From Dactylis glomerata (lineage: Eukaryota; Streptophyta; Magnoliopsida; Poales; Poaceae), in contig QXEO01000873.1 in the NCBI GenBank assembly GCA_007115705.1, positions 1,475,016-1,539,015 on the forward strand: 64,000 bases of DNA. Reading direction: 5' to 3'. Every line of letters starts with the position of its first letter. The stretch's first letter is position 1. The notes beneath the pieces are model-generated. The model was not told the DNA's origin. It saw nothing but the letters and a program-made list of their open reading frames with translations, and ran no database searches. Below are positions 34,989 through 46,612 of this stretch, piece by piece. Made by a program: the position numbers and the translations under genes.

Positions 34989-35927
34989 TGATGAGGACAT
35001 CCCTACGGTTGATACAACCATTGCACCTATAGCCACACTTCCTCACATTCCACAATTCCAAGGACCTCTCACAAGAGCTCATGCACTCCAACTAAATTAT
35101 CAGGTACTTTCGTTTCTAGGAACTATTCCTAATATTCATGAGAATATGATGCTGCCTAAATCAGATGTGTTTATGTTACTTAGGAATGATGGGCCTAGCA
35201 CGGATGAGAGGGACAAGCATTGGAGCATGATCGTGCATGGAGATGATGGCAGCAATCGTGTGAGGATTCAGGATGACGCTACAAGTGAAGATTTCAGAAC
35301 TTTGAAGCCACCATAATGCTGCAAGGATGCTTGGACGAAATTCACAAGTTACTCAATCATAAAATTCGTCCAAGGCTTTATATGGTGCTGCGTCACCTTA
35401 TTTTATGGGTTAAACCCATGTATTTTCGTCATAGGTATTTTAGGGATTTTCTGGAGGCTGTTTGAGTGGAAATTGGCCCATCTAGGGTTATTTTCGGATG
35501 GCCCATTAGGGCTATACGAAAATCCCTGCCCTTTCCCTCATATATACCTCCTCCTAGCCGTCATTAGAACTTGGATTTTGTTTAGTTAAAGACTTAGCCA
35601 CGAGCTACTCTTCGCCATAGGCACAAGTGTCAAATCGACCTTTTGTACTACGCACAGACAGAATCCCACCTCTTCAATAAAGCCTTCATCTTTATTCGCA
35701 ATATCTTGATTGCAACTATAATTCTTGCTTGTTCTTCGATTGCTTGCAGGGATTGATCCTCGTGATCAGGTTGATCTAGCTCCGGCGTGATCAATAGCCT
35801 CGGAAGTTGGTGTATCGATTGCTAAGGCGCAACGTCTCGCACGTTTGTAGTCGGATCGTCAACGTCGACCTCCACCATAATCGATAGTTATCGTCTCATC
35901 GAAAGATCGGGCACCTTTACCCTATCA
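34989..35927 (+). repeat. 5' LTR of element G
   Basis: TGATGAGGACATCC...ACCCTATCA. It has a TATA-like CATATATAC at 35539-35547 and a poly(A) signal AATAAA at 35676-35681. Because the LTR carries the 3' end of the ORF, the first 330 bp contain a copy of the polyprotein C-terminus. Confidence 0.97.
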
Positions 35928-35929
35928 AG

Positions 35930-35941
35930 TGGTATCAGATT
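35930..35941 (+). other. Primer-binding site of element G (initiator tRNA-Met type)
   Basis: TGGTATCAGATT, two bases after the LTR end, complementary to the 3' end of initiator tRNA-Met. Confidence 0.92.
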
Positions 35942-37004
35942 TCAGGTTGATCGGTGAGATTTACTGTTTTCGTAGTCTAGATTGCATCTTCATACCTAGA
36001 ATCCACGAAAAAGCCAAAAATATTAGGACTAGATCTTTTCCTAGAAACAGTTCGAGCCTTTGCATCTTTTCTTTTCAGTATTTGCATTGTTGAATTCTAG
36101 TCTGCATCGTCGTGTCCAGTGCTGGTTTTACGTCTAGTTCTTTAGAGTTTTGAGTTCTGGTCACAACCATCACCACCGCCACCACCGATTTCGCTATCAC
36201 CACCGCCACCACCGATTCCGCCATCACCACCGCCACCACCGATTCCGCCATCACCACCGCCACCACCGATTCCGCTATCCCCACCGCCATACACCCTTTC
36301 GTTTTCCTACTCTTGTTTCCCGTCTTTGCAGATCCGATCCGAGTTGTGACTTGATCAGAGTTCCAGAAAGTTTCGGCTAGAAGGAAAGAGGAGAGGAGAG
36401 CAAAAAAAAGTCTGGAAACTTCTCCGAATTTTTTTTCGGCCTATACTGTTTTTAGGCTTCTGGGATCGTTTTGAGCTATACGCCATTATAGTGAAAAAAA
36501 ATTGGCGTCTGCACGCTTTCCAGAGCAGTTTCGTGCAGTTTTCGGAAATTTCAAAAACTAAAAATTTCCTATCCTGATATTTCACTTTGCTGATCGTTTT
36601 GAGACACTTTCCATCATAGTGATTTTCGCCTCATTCGCGCGCTGTTCAGAGCACTGCTGCCTGTTGCGTTTCGGTGTCGCGGCGTGATTCGTGGTGTTCT
36701 AGGCTCGCGTCTCTAGCTTGGGCTAGTCTAGGAGCAGCACAATACCGTCGTTGAGCTGTTATTCAACCTTGCATTGCTGTCTTGAATTTTTGCTATAGAT
36801 ATTGTAGCCACCCAGAGCTCCACATATTCCTACACCGTGCGTTGACACCACCTGGCAATCGCTCTATTCAATCTTCCTGAAGTTTGGTCACGACGGTTGC
36901 TGATCGCCACCTGCTGTAGGGTAAGAACGGGTAAGAATATTGGTTTGCTTGACAGATTAAGCGTTTGAGTAGATATCCTACAACTGTGCTTTTGAGTACT
37001 AATC
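35942..37004 (+). other. 5' leader of element G with a 27-bp minisatellite
   Basis: Untranslated leader upstream of the gag ATG at 37005. At 36166-36290 there are about four and a half copies of a 27-bp unit (ATCACCACCGCCACCACCGA plus TTCCGCC) at exact 27-bp spacing (36196, 36223, 36250). The unit is a multiple of three, so it opens short spurious frames. No conserved peptide is evident. Confidence 0.8.
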
Positions 37005-40000
37005 ATGCCATCAGACAACATCGAGCCACAGCCACTGGAGGGTGAAGCCTTGCAGGCTCACGTCACCAAACTTTTGTCTGATCATATGCAGGATGTGGAC
37101 AAGCGTTTTAGTGACACGATGGAGCAACTCGAGGGACTCGAGACCACCTTCACCGCCAAACTCGACGCTAAATTCCAGGAGGTGCTAGCACGCTTACCAC
37201 CTCCACCGCCGGCTCATGCGCCTCCTCCACAGCCGACTCACGTGGCTCCTCCACTGACCTTTTTGGGACGTGCACAGCGCATTCTCCATCAGCCGGCACA
37301 AACTTCGGCTGCGGGTGCTCCTGCGGGCACTGCGACTGCTGGCGTTGCAGGAGCTACGGGTGTTACACATGCCCGTGATGCACAGTTGGATGATTATTAC
37401 GGGGAAGATGAGTACGAGGGCGAGTACGCGGACGACTTCACAGTTGATCAGCCACCTGGTCGTCCTCGGCCCTATATTCGCCGTCCATCTCCTCGTCCGT
37501 TGGTACGTGATGATGACCATGTTGCTAAACTGAAATTAAATGTTCCTACGTTTGATGGTCGCTATAATCCTGATGCATACCTTTCTTGGGAATTAGAATT
37601 AGACTAGCGTTTTGCATGCTTAAATTATCCCGAGGATAGACGTGTCAGTGCTGCTACTTGTGAGTTCACTAGTTTTGCTTCCATATGGTGGTCTGAATAT
37701 TGTTGTGCTAATCATGCTAATCCAATCACTACATGGGATGCTTTAAAACATGCTATGCGTATTCGTTTTGTTCCACCATATTATCAGCGTTCCATGCTTA
37801 CAAAATTAGCACGTCTAGATCAAGGCAAAAATTCTGTAGAGGATTATTATCAGGAGTTGCAAACTGGCATGCTACGTTGTGGTATAGAGGAGGATAATGA
37901 AGCATTAATGGCACGTTTTGTAGGCGGGTTAAATAAGGAAATTCAGACCATTCTTAGATATAAATCTTATCACACTATTACCCGTTTGTTCCATCTTGCG
38001 TGCAATGCTCAATGCGAAGTGCAGGATCGACGCGAGGCGACACGAACTAATTTTTCTGCAGGGCGTTCTTCTTGGAGATCACAGAATTCAGCGTCACGGG
38101 CTGCTGCACCTACACCTCCAGCGACCACATCCACGCGATCTGCAGCATCCACACCACCTCCGTTTGCTGCACGGAAGCCTACTACGGGACCAGCACCGAT
38201 TGCTGCGTCCTCCCTGGCATCTACAGGCAAGTCCAACCAAATTCAGTGCCGCAAATGTGGTGGACTTGGTCACTTTGCACGCGATTGTGCCTCCTCCCGC
38301 GTGATGATTGCTCTTGAGGATGGTGGATACGACTCCGCCAGTGATTATGATGAAGATACTTTGGCTCTTATTGCATCTGATGAGCAATGTGCTGCCGCAC
38401 CCACGGAGCAAGATTCTGAATATATGGCTGCAGAACATGCGGAGAAATACCCGAGTTTAGTTGCACAGCGAGTCTTGAGTGCACAAATTACCAAGGCCGA
38501 GCCCGACCAGCGCCATAATCTGTTCCATACCAAGGGCGTGGTTAAAGATCGTTGTATTCGCATTATTATTGATGGCGGGAGCTGCAACAACTTGGCGAGC
38601 ATGGAGATGGTTGAAAAGCTTGCTCTTATGACACGACCCCATCCTCGTCCATATCACATTCAATGGTTTAATAACAGCGGCAAGGTTAAGGTAACACGTA
38701 CAGTTCGTGTGCATTTTACTATTGCTGCATATGCTGATTATGTTGAGTGTGATGTTGTTCCTATGCAAGCATGTGCTCTTTTACTTGGTAGACCATGGCA
38801 ATTTGATACAAATTCTATACACTATGGTAGCACAAATCAGTATTCTCTTGTTCATAATGATAAGAAAATTGTGTTACTTCCCATGTCTCCTGAAAGTATT
38901 TTAAAAGATGATCTTGCTAGAGCTAGTAGAGCACATAATGAGGGGAAAAAGCTGAGCGAAAATCAGATTGTTGCTAAGGAACTTATGCCTTCTACAAGTA
39001 CTTCTAAATCTGCTCCAAAACATGCTAATGAAATTCGTTTGAAAAGTACTTGTTTGCTAGCTAGCAAATCTGATATTTCTGAAATTGATGTGAGTACTAC
39101 TGCATGTTATGCTATCATTTGCAAAGAAGTGTTGTTTTCAGCTGAGGAGATACCTTCTTCTTTGCCACCTGCTGTTGCTAACATTTTGCAGGAGTATGCG
39201 GACGTTTTTCCACAAGATGTACCTCCAGGACTGCCACCTATTCGTGGAATTGAGCACCAAATTGATTTGATTCCTGGAGCATCTTTGCCCAACCGTGCAC
39301 CCTATCGTACCAATCCGGAGGAGACGAAAGAGATTCAGCGACAAATTCAAGAACTTCTTGACAAGGGTCATATTCGTGAGTCTCTTAGTCCTTGTGTTGT
39401 TCCTATTATTTTGGTACCAAAGAAAGATGGTTCTTCGCGCATGTGTACTGATTGTAGAGCAATCAATAATATTACTATTCGCTATCGTCATCCTATTCCT
39501 CGTTTAGATGACATGCTTGATGAATTGAGTGGCTCTACCATGTTTTCTAAGGTTGATTTGCGTAGTGGTTACCACCAAATTCGTATGAAGTTAGGAGATG
39601 AATGGAAAGCTGCATTTAAAACTAAATTTTGCCTATATTAGTGGTTAGTGATGCCTTTTGGTTTAACTAATGCTCCCAACACTTTCATGAGATTAATGAA
39701 TGAAGTTTTACGTGCTTTTATTGGACATTTTGTGGTGGTATATTTTGATGATATATTGATATATAGCAAATCTGTAGAAGAACATTTGGAACATTTACGT
39801 GCTGTTTTTGATGCTTTACGTGCTGCACGTTTGTTTGGTAACATTGCAAAGTGCACCTTTTGCATGAATAGAGTTGCTTTTCTTGGCTATGTTGTTACAG
39901 CACAGGGTATTGAAGTTGATCCCGCCAAGATTGAAGCAATTTCGAGTTGGCCACAACCCAAAACAGTCACACAAGTCAGGAGTTTCCTTGGCCTCGCTGG

Positions 40001-42143
40001 ATTTTATAGGCGCTTTGTCAAAGATTTTGGTTCCATTGCAGCGCCGCTGAACGAGCTTACTAAGAAAGATGCGCCCTTTGTTTGGGGCAATGCACAACAA
40101 GACGCCTTCATGTTACTCAAAGATAAGCTTACACATGCTCCTTTACTCCAACTTCCTGATTTTAATAAGACTTTTGAGTTGGAATGTGATGCTAGTGGAA
40201 TTGGTTTAGGAGGAGTGTTGTTACAAGAGGGTAAACATGTTGCATATTTTAGTGAGAAATTGAGTGGAGCTAGTTTGAACTATTCTACTTATGATAAGGA
40301 ATTATATGCTCTTGTTCGAACATTAGAAACTTGGCAACATTATTTATGGCCTAAAGAATTTGTTATACATTCTGATCATGAATCTTTGAAGCAGATTCGT
40401 AGTCAAGCTAAGTTGAATAAACGTCATGCAAAGTGGGTTGAATTCATTGAATCTTTTCCTTATGTTATTAAACACAAAAAGGGTAAAGATAATATTATTG
40501 CTAATGCTTTGTCACGTCGTTATGCCATGTTATCTCAACTTGACTTCAAAATCTTTGGATTGGAAACTATCAAAGAACAATATGTGAACGATGCAGATTT
40601 TAAAGATGTTTTGCAGCATTGTTTAGAGGGTAGAACTTGGAACAAATTCGTCCTCAATGATGGGTTTGTGTTCCGTGCTAACAAACTATGCATTCCAGAA
40701 GGTTCTGTTCGTCTTTTGTTGTTGCAGGAGGCGCATGGAGGAGGATTAATGGGTCACTTTGGAGTAAAGAAGACAGAAGACGTACTTGCTACACACTTCT
40801 TTTGGCCACGCATGAGAAGGGATGTTGAGAGGTTTGTTGCTCGCTCCACAACATGTCAAAAAGCTAAGTCCCGCCTTAATCCACATGGTTTATATATGCC
40901 TCTTCCTGTTCCTAGTGTACCTTGGGAGGATATTTCTATGGACTTTGTGTTAGGATTACCTCGAACACAGAAGGGGAGGGATAGTATTTTTGTGGTTGTG
41001 GATAGATTTTCTAAGATGGCACATTTTATTCCTTGTCATAAGAGTGATGATGCTGCTCATGTTGCTGAATTATTCTTTCGCGATGTTGTTCGCTTGCATG
41101 GTGTGCCTAATACTATTGTTTCAGATCGTGATACTAAATTTCTTAGCCATTTTTGGAGATGTTTATGGGCTAGGTTCGGGACTAAATTGCTGTTTAGTAC
41201 TACATGTCATCCCCAAACTGATGGACAAACTGAAGTAGTAAATAGAACTTTATCTACCATGTTAAGGGCTGTTTTAAAGAAGAACTTAAAAATGTGGGAA
41301 GATTGTTTACCTCATATTGAAGTTGCTTACAATCGTTCCGTGCATTCTACAACTAAGTTATGTCCTTTTGAGATTGTGTATGGTTTTGTTCCTCGCGCAC
41401 CTATTGATTTATTACCTATTCCATCTTCGGTGCAACATAATTTTGATGCTACACAACGTGCTGAACAGATTCTTACGTTGCATAGGATTACTAAGGAAAA
41501 TATAGAACGTATGAATGCTAAATATAAAGTTGCTGGTGATAAAGGACGAAAGCATATTGTGTTTGATGTGGGAGATCTAGTTTGGTTGCATTTGCGCAAA
41601 GATCGTTTTCCTGATTTGCGCAAGTCTAAATTAATGCCACGTGTTGCTGGTCCTTTTAAAGTGTTAGAGAAAATGAATAATAATGCATATAAACTTGAGC
41701 TTCCTGCAGAGATGGGCACGGTAAGTCCTTCATTTAACATTGCAGATTTGAAGCCATACTTTGGAGAAGAAGATGAGATTGCGTCGAGGACGACTTCAAT
41801 TCAAGAAGGGGAGGATGATGAGGACATCCATACGGTTGATACAACCGTTGCACCTACAGCCACACTTCCTCACATTCCACAATTCCAAGGACCTCTCACA
41901 AGAGCTCGTGCACGCCAACTAAATTATCAGGTACTTTCGTTTCAAGGAACTATTCCTAATATTCATGAGAATATGATGCTGCCTAAATCAGATGTGTTTA
42001 TGTTACTTAGGAATGATGGGCTTAGCACAGATGAGAGGGACAAGCATTGGAGCATGATCGTGCATGGAGATGATGGCAGCAATCGTGTGAGGATTCAGGA
42101 TGACACTACAAGTGAAGATTTCAGAACTTTGAAGCCGCCATAA
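37005..42143 (+). pseudogene. Gag-pol polyprotein of element G, two nonsense codons
   Basis: A single frame of 1712 codons. Order: coiled-coil N-terminus; gag (LKLNVPTFDGRYNPDAYLSW, about residue 175); CCHC knuckle CRKCGGLGHFARDC (about 414); protease IIIDGGSCNNLAS (about 520); RT with VPKKDGSSRMCTDCRAINN and the catalytic VVVYFDDILIYS (about 910); RNase H LECDASGIGLGG and IHSDHESL (1060-1130); integrase zinc finger and D-D-E core (VVDRFSKMAHF, SDRDTKF, HPQTDGQTEVVNR; 1240-1460); and a GPY/F-type tail MPRVAGPFKVLEK (about 1548). No chromodomain is evident. TAG stops lie at codon 201 (37605) and codon 879 (39639). In the integrase finger the first Cys of the C-x2-C pair is Ser (RSTTCQKAKS). 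The last 109 codons lie in the 3' LTR. Confidence 0.95.
41803..41815 (+). other. Polypurine tract of element G
   Basis: AAGAAGGGGAGGA directly abuts the 3' LTR start. It lies within the coding frame (QEGEDD), so the plus-strand primer is also protein-coding sequence. Confidence 0.9.
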
Positions 42144-42755
42144 TGCTGCAAGGATGCTTGGACGAAATTCACAAGTTACTCAATCATAAAATTCGTCCAA
42201 GGCTTTATATGGTGCTGCGTCACCTTATTTTATGGGTTAAACCCATGTATTTTTGTCATAGGTATTTTAGGGATTTTCTGGAGGCTGTTTGAGTGGAAAT
42301 TGGCCCATCTAGGGTTATTTTCGGATGGCCCATTAGGGCTATACGAAAATCCCTGACCTTTCCCTCATATATACCTCCTCCTAGCCTTCATTAGAACTTG
42401 GATTTTGTTTAGTTAAAGACTTAGCCACGAGCTACTCTTCGCCATAGGCACAAGTGTCAAATCGACCTTTTGTACTACGCACAGACAGAATCCCACCTCT
42501 TCAATAAAGCCTTCATCTTTATTCGCAATATCTTGATTGCAACTATAATTCTTGCTTGTTCTTCGATTGCTTGCAGGGATTGATCCTCGTGATCAGGTTG
42601 ATCTAGCTCCGGCGTGATCAATAGCCCCGGAAGTTGGTGTATCGATTGCTAAGGCACAACAGTCTCGCACGTTTGTAGTCGGATTGTCAACATCGACCTC
42701 CACCATAATCGATAGTTATCATCTCATCGAAAGATCGGGCACCTTTACCCTATCA
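41816..42755 (+). repeat. 3' LTR of element G
   Basis: 940-bp direct repeat of 34989-35927. It contains the polyprotein stop at 42141-42143, a TATA-like CATATATAC at 42366-42374 and AATAAA at 42503-42508. Confidence 0.97.
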
Positions 42756-42760
42756 TTTGG

Positions 42761-43044
42761 TCACTAGGGAGAAAGATAACATAGGTGGCTTCATGGCCAA
42801 GACATAGCTGACATGGGTAGACTGGCTATAGCCGGTGTTCAGTCCGGCTTTAGCCGGTGGGGCCGGCTTAAGCCGGTGTGGGACCGGCTTTAGCCGGTCC
42901 AGCTTCTGTCGCCGCCCCTTCTTGCGGTGCTTCCAAGCTTCTTTCCGGTGGTTCTTCTTCTTCCTTCTCTTCCACGCCTTGATGATGTCAGACTTGAGTG
43001 TTGACGCACATGATGCGGTGGTGTCCGAAAGCCACCCCACGTCA
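42761..43044 (-). repeat. 3' LTR of M, right part
   Basis: Continuation of 34498-34988 after G. It ends ...CCCCACGTCA at 43044, immediately followed (on the minus strand, preceded) by the purine tract. It contains four CCGG-type palindromes at 42833-42897. Confidence 0.7.
42833..42897. repeat. Cluster of CCGGCT-TT-AGCCGG palindromes in the M LTR
   Basis: Dyads at 42833-42844 (imperfect), 42844-42857, 42863-42876 (CCGGCTTAAGCCGG, a perfect palindrome) and 42884-42897. They sit in the same part of the LTR, near the ORF end, as the CCGGAC-T-GTCCGG cluster of element N, but with a different core. Confidence 0.8.
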
Positions 43045-43719
43045 TCTGCCCCCGCTTCAAAGAACGTCGTCCTCGATGTTGACTCAACATCATCATGTAG
43101 GGGAGGTAGATGTAGGCGATTGTACTTGGAGTGCGCCATGTGGTCATACTTGCGAAAATCGGCTTGGCAATGCTTCAATGTTCGTTCACCTTCCATGAGG
43201 CCTACAAAGGTCACAAGCAAAGCGAAACAACACTCAAAGAGTAGCCAATTCTTAGAGTTTATGACATGAATTTGCGAGTAGAAGGAGGTCACCTTACAAA
43301 GTTGTTGATGTGCTATCGTTGTAGAAGTGTTTGATTGAAACCACTCGTGGGAGAGCATCCACCAATAATATCCACGTGTACCGACGCACAACAAAGACCA
43401 AGCAAAATATGTGTGTGCGTGATAGGGGACCATATCGTCAAGGACATGTCCATTCTTGTTCACAACACAATTAGCACAACACAGGTATAATAAAGGGAAT
43501 GCATGTGCAAGGTCTATGTGGAAGCAAAATATTTGAACATCTTCCAAATGTGGGAACACAAATACTCCATCAAAATTTGAGCAGACCATGGTGTCCATCT
43601 CATGTTTAAAGATATGCATATTATTGCGCTCAAGGCTTTGGAAAGAGTAAGTAGTCAACATCCTTGAAGCAATAAGAGGAGAGTTTGGCAAAAACACATA
43701 CGGTAAGATGTCAAAATCA

Positions 43720-44400
43720 TCATCAACATGTGTGCAAACAAACCATTGGAAAGAACAAGTTTTCATCATATTTGTTGCAACACAAATCGTATTCATCCAA
43801 AAGTAGAAGAAAACATCATTATCACAATTGGTTATGCATCCCAACCAAAAGAAAGAGCAATTAGTCAATTTGTTGGATGTAACACCAATGAACTCAAAGT
43901 GGTAACACATGTGACAAGTCATGACCAATATAGCAATGTGGTTGCACACAAAACAAAAGAAAGAGAAATCATTCCATATGTATGTTGCAACACATAAAGC
44001 ATCAATGTTCAAAATCATGGGAGCATGATTGTCACAAGTGTCACAAAAGTCATCAATATGTGTGCAAACAAACCATAGGAAAGAACAAGTTTTCATCATA
44101 TTTGTTGCAACACAAATCATATTCATCCAAAAGTAGAAGAATATATCGTTATCACAAGTGGTTATGCATCCCAACCAAAAGAAAGAATAATTAGTCAACT
44201 TGTTGGATGCAACACCAATGAACTCAAAATTGGTAACACATGTGACAAGTCATGACCAATATTGCAATGTGGTTGCACACAAAACAAAAGAAAGAGAAAT
44301 CGTTCCACATGTATGTTGCAACACATAAAGCATCAATGTTCAATATCATGGGAGCATGATTGTCACAAGTGGCACAAAATTCATCCACATGCTTGCAAAG
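43720..44400. repeat. 330-bp tandem repeat, about two copies
   Basis: The phrase around GGAAAGAACAAGTTTTCATC occurs at 43748 and 44078, exactly 330 bp apart, with strong similarity throughout. The unit is a multiple of three and encodes three to four Cys-Ser-Phe repeats on the minus strand. Confidence 0.85.
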
Positions 44401-45028
44401 AAACCATATGGAAGAGAAATTTTTCAACATGTTTGATGCATAGCATGTGAAGGGTATGCGAGCGGAGTTTGAGTTTGAACTCACAAGTATTATGCTCTCA
44501 AGAGCTCTTTTCGCCAGTTCGTGCTCAATCGAAGTTGATGGTTTTGTCCGCGTACCTACACACACCAAAGATAGCAAAAACAACGTGTGTGCATGGTAGA
44601 TGAATACATCATCCATCATGATGCATCTCTTGATTTGCACATCACCATTAGCGTCAAGCAATATATTATAATATTCATGGTGATTATGCAAAGTATATAT
44701 GGTACATGCTTATCATGGGCAAATGCAAAATCTTCATTATTTGAGAGAGCTTGGGGGCCTTCTCATTGTCAAAAATATTAACATTATTGCAAACCAAGCA
44801 TTTGAAAGAGCAAGTGTTCAACATTTTGGTTGCATTAATGGAAGAATATTGCCAGCATTGAGCACAAAACATGTTCAGAATTTTATCCTTGTTGTCGACA
44901 AACCTAGGGAAAGAGCAATTGTTTAGCAAGGTTGTCACAACCAAAGTATCATTGTCATCATTGCAATCAATACATGGGAAAGAGCAATTGTTCAACATAT
45001 TGCATGCAATAGGAGATAAAATGAAACA

Positions 45029-46612
45029 CTAATAGCTTAGCATGTTCATATCCACTATGGGAATCATGGCATCACCAACACCTATGTTGTTACCTTTATA
45101 GTCACACTCCTTTGAGGTAGGTGTTGTTGAAGTAGGTAGCTCCATGTGGCCGACATGCTCATCGTCTTCTAAGCATGGTGTATTATCATCAAGTGTATGC
45201 ACCATGTACATCTTGTCCAAGGTTGGCGTCTTTTCATCCATGGAACCTATTGAAACATGAGAATACACACTCGAGATAGAGGGTAAGTAGTTAGAAATCG
45301 AAATGGCCTCACTTATCCTATCAACTACCACTCTTGTTTCACTCGGTGTATCATTCATGCTCTCAAAGTGGAAGCACTCACTCTCACATATAGTGGACTC
45401 ACTCATCTCACGTATAGTGGATTCACTCATCTTACATATAGTGGATTCACTCATCTCACATATAGTGGATTCACTTATCTCACATATAGTGGAGTCCCTC
45501 ATCTCCATGGAATGGACGGCATCATTATCCGAGCAACCTAGCAAAGAAGAAGACAACACAAGAGGAGTAGAGGTTAAGTTGTTAGAAAGCAAAATGTCCT
45601 CACTCAACTCATGTGGTGTATCACTCTTGCTCTCAATGTGTATGTGGCTCTCATCCTTGCATGGGATAGGTTTCTTCCTCTCACATAGGCTATCAAGATG
45701 GTGTTGTTGGTTTGCTTGGTGCCAATCTTGATTCACCATAGGTGGGGCACCATGATGTGGTTGGGCTTGAGGTTGATGTGCCGCTAGTCGTGTTTGTGCT
45801 TGAGCTTGTAGAAGATGTTCATGATGTCTTTGATGGTGATGATCATGAGCCTTGGAATGCTTCTCATGGCGATGAGACCATCTTGTAGGAGTCATTGCGG
45901 TGGTGGCATGTGGTATGGGAGACACCATTGGAGAAAGCGTCACATCATGGTAGGACATCTCATGGCTTGGCAATCCTGAAGCTCTTGTGGTGGTCCTTTT
46001 CGAGGAGTTGTCGATGACGTTCTTGTAAATGGGCTCTTCATGTCGTGGACACCGTGTAGGTTGTTGGCGGTTTGCACCATGCTCTTGAGGTTGTTGGCAA
46101 CGACGCTCATGGTCACTCACATAGTTGGAGCATGAAGAAGATCTTGATGAGCTCAACCTTGTGCGATGAACCGATGTCCACCAGGATATATCTTCAGGTT
46201 TGGGCTCTTCATGATGTTCTTGTTTGAGACGTTCAAGAGCCTCGGCACGCTTCCTTTCACGTATGCGTTGGCGATGGAGTTGTTCTTGTTGCTCACGTTG
46301 TCTTAAAGCTTGTTGGGTGGTGGTACCGGTGAACGTGCCGATGAGCCGTAGATTAGTGAAGCTAGAAGTATATTGCGGACGCCGTCTTGAAGGTTGTCGA
46401 GGAAGATCTTGTTGGCGTTGTGCGTGGGTGTAGTCGATGTTGTGCGCCACCATGTCGTAGTCGAAGGAGTCGTCGATGTAGTGTTTCTTGTCCACCTTGC
46501 TCATGTAGTCGAAGTTGTCGCCCATGCCCTCCATGCTTGAGTAGTAGTCGATGTCGTAGTCGGTGTAGTCCACCGTGAACTCTCCATGATAGCTTTCATC
46601 GCCCCTAGACAT
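45029..46612 (-). CDS. 527-codon ORF of element M, no recognised domain
   Basis: The longest intact frame in M, starting MSRGDESYHGEF. The N-terminus is Tyr/Asp-rich (DYTDYDIDYYSSMEG). A Gln/Arg/Glu-rich helical stretch follows (QQALRQREQQEQLHRQRIR, residues 100-140), then a His/Gln-rich middle (HHHQRHHEHLLQAQAQTRL, about 265-300) and a Ser/Glu-rich C-terminus. Five copies of the octapeptide STICEMSE lie near residues 370-410. No zinc knuckle, protease, RT or integrase motif is visible. Its place, first ORF after the 5' end of a non-autonomous LTR element, is where gag normally lies, but that is only positional. The stop is a TAG followed by more open frame. Confidence 0.6.
   Translation of the reverse strand: MSRGDESYHGEFTVDYTDYDIDYYSSMEGMGDNFDYMSKVDKKHYIDDSFDYDMVAHNIDYTHAQRQQDLPRQPSRRRPQYTSSFTNLRLIGTFTGTTTQQALRQREQQEQLHRQRIRERKRAEALERLKQEHHEEPKPEDISWWTSVHRTRLSSSRSSSCSNYVSDHERRCQQPQEHGANRQQPTRCPRHEEPIYKNVIDNSSKRTTTRASGLPSHEMSYHDVTLSPMVSPIPHATTAMTPTRWSHRHEKHSKAHDHHHQRHHEHLLQAQAQTRLAAHQPQAQPHHGAPPMVNQDWHQANQQHHLDSLCERKKPIPCKDESHIHIESKSDTPHELSEDILLSNNLTSTPLVLSSSLLGCSDNDAVHSMEMRDSTICEISESTICEMSESTICKMSESTIREMSESTICESECFHFESMNDTPSETRVVVDRISEAISISNYLPSISSVYSHVSIGSMDEKTPTLDKMYMVHTLDDNTPCLEDDEHVGHMELPTSTTPTSKECDYKGNNIGVGDAMIPIVDMNMLSY
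45381..45504. repeat. 24-bp minisatellite encoding an octapeptide
   Basis: Five copies at exact 24-bp spacing (TATAGTGG at 45389, 45413, 45437, 45461 and 45485). On the minus strand they encode STICE(M/I)SE repeats inside the 527-codon ORF, so the repeat keeps the frame. Confidence 0.9.

Larger units (their letters stand above)
34989..42755 (+). mobile_element. Nearly complete Ty3/gypsy element G
   Basis: LTRs of 939 and 940 bp, an initiator-Met primer site, leader, gag-pol ORF and purine tract, flanked by perfect 5-bp target duplications TTTGG (34984-34988 and 42756-42760). The LTRs differ at about 18 positions by eye, roughly 2 percent. At a commonly used grass LTR rate of 1.3e-8 per site per year that would be under one million years. 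Only two nonsense codons interrupt the polyprotein. G sits inside the 3' LTR of M, so M is older. Confidence 0.97.
42761..45028 (-). pseudogene. Cys-Ser-Phe repeat reading frame of element M
   Basis: On the minus strand a frame directly after the ORF at 45029 (44998 to 44684), then 44691-44224 and 44198-42761, together encode about eleven degenerate copies of a 30-40 residue unit. Its heart is N-M-L/M-K-x-C-S-F-x-W-F-V-C, often followed by a D-x-C-x-T-C-D-N stretch and L-C-V-A-T. The breaks are a TAG at 45029 and a one-base insertion near 44228-44233, shown by comparison with the internal duplicate. The frame ends in an Arg/Lys-rich tail running into the LTR. I do not recognise the repeat. 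It could be a zinc- or disulfide-stabilised repeat protein, or a translated minisatellite with no protein function. Confidence 0.5.

Noticed and set aside
36150..36380. His-rich protein in the leader of G
   Set aside because: It is a translation of a 27-bp minisatellite in an untranslated leader.
41640..42143. Chromodomain at the C-terminus of G
   Set aside because: The GPY/F-like tail is followed by an acidic linker and the LTR-encoded end, and I could not see the aromatic pattern of a chromodomain.
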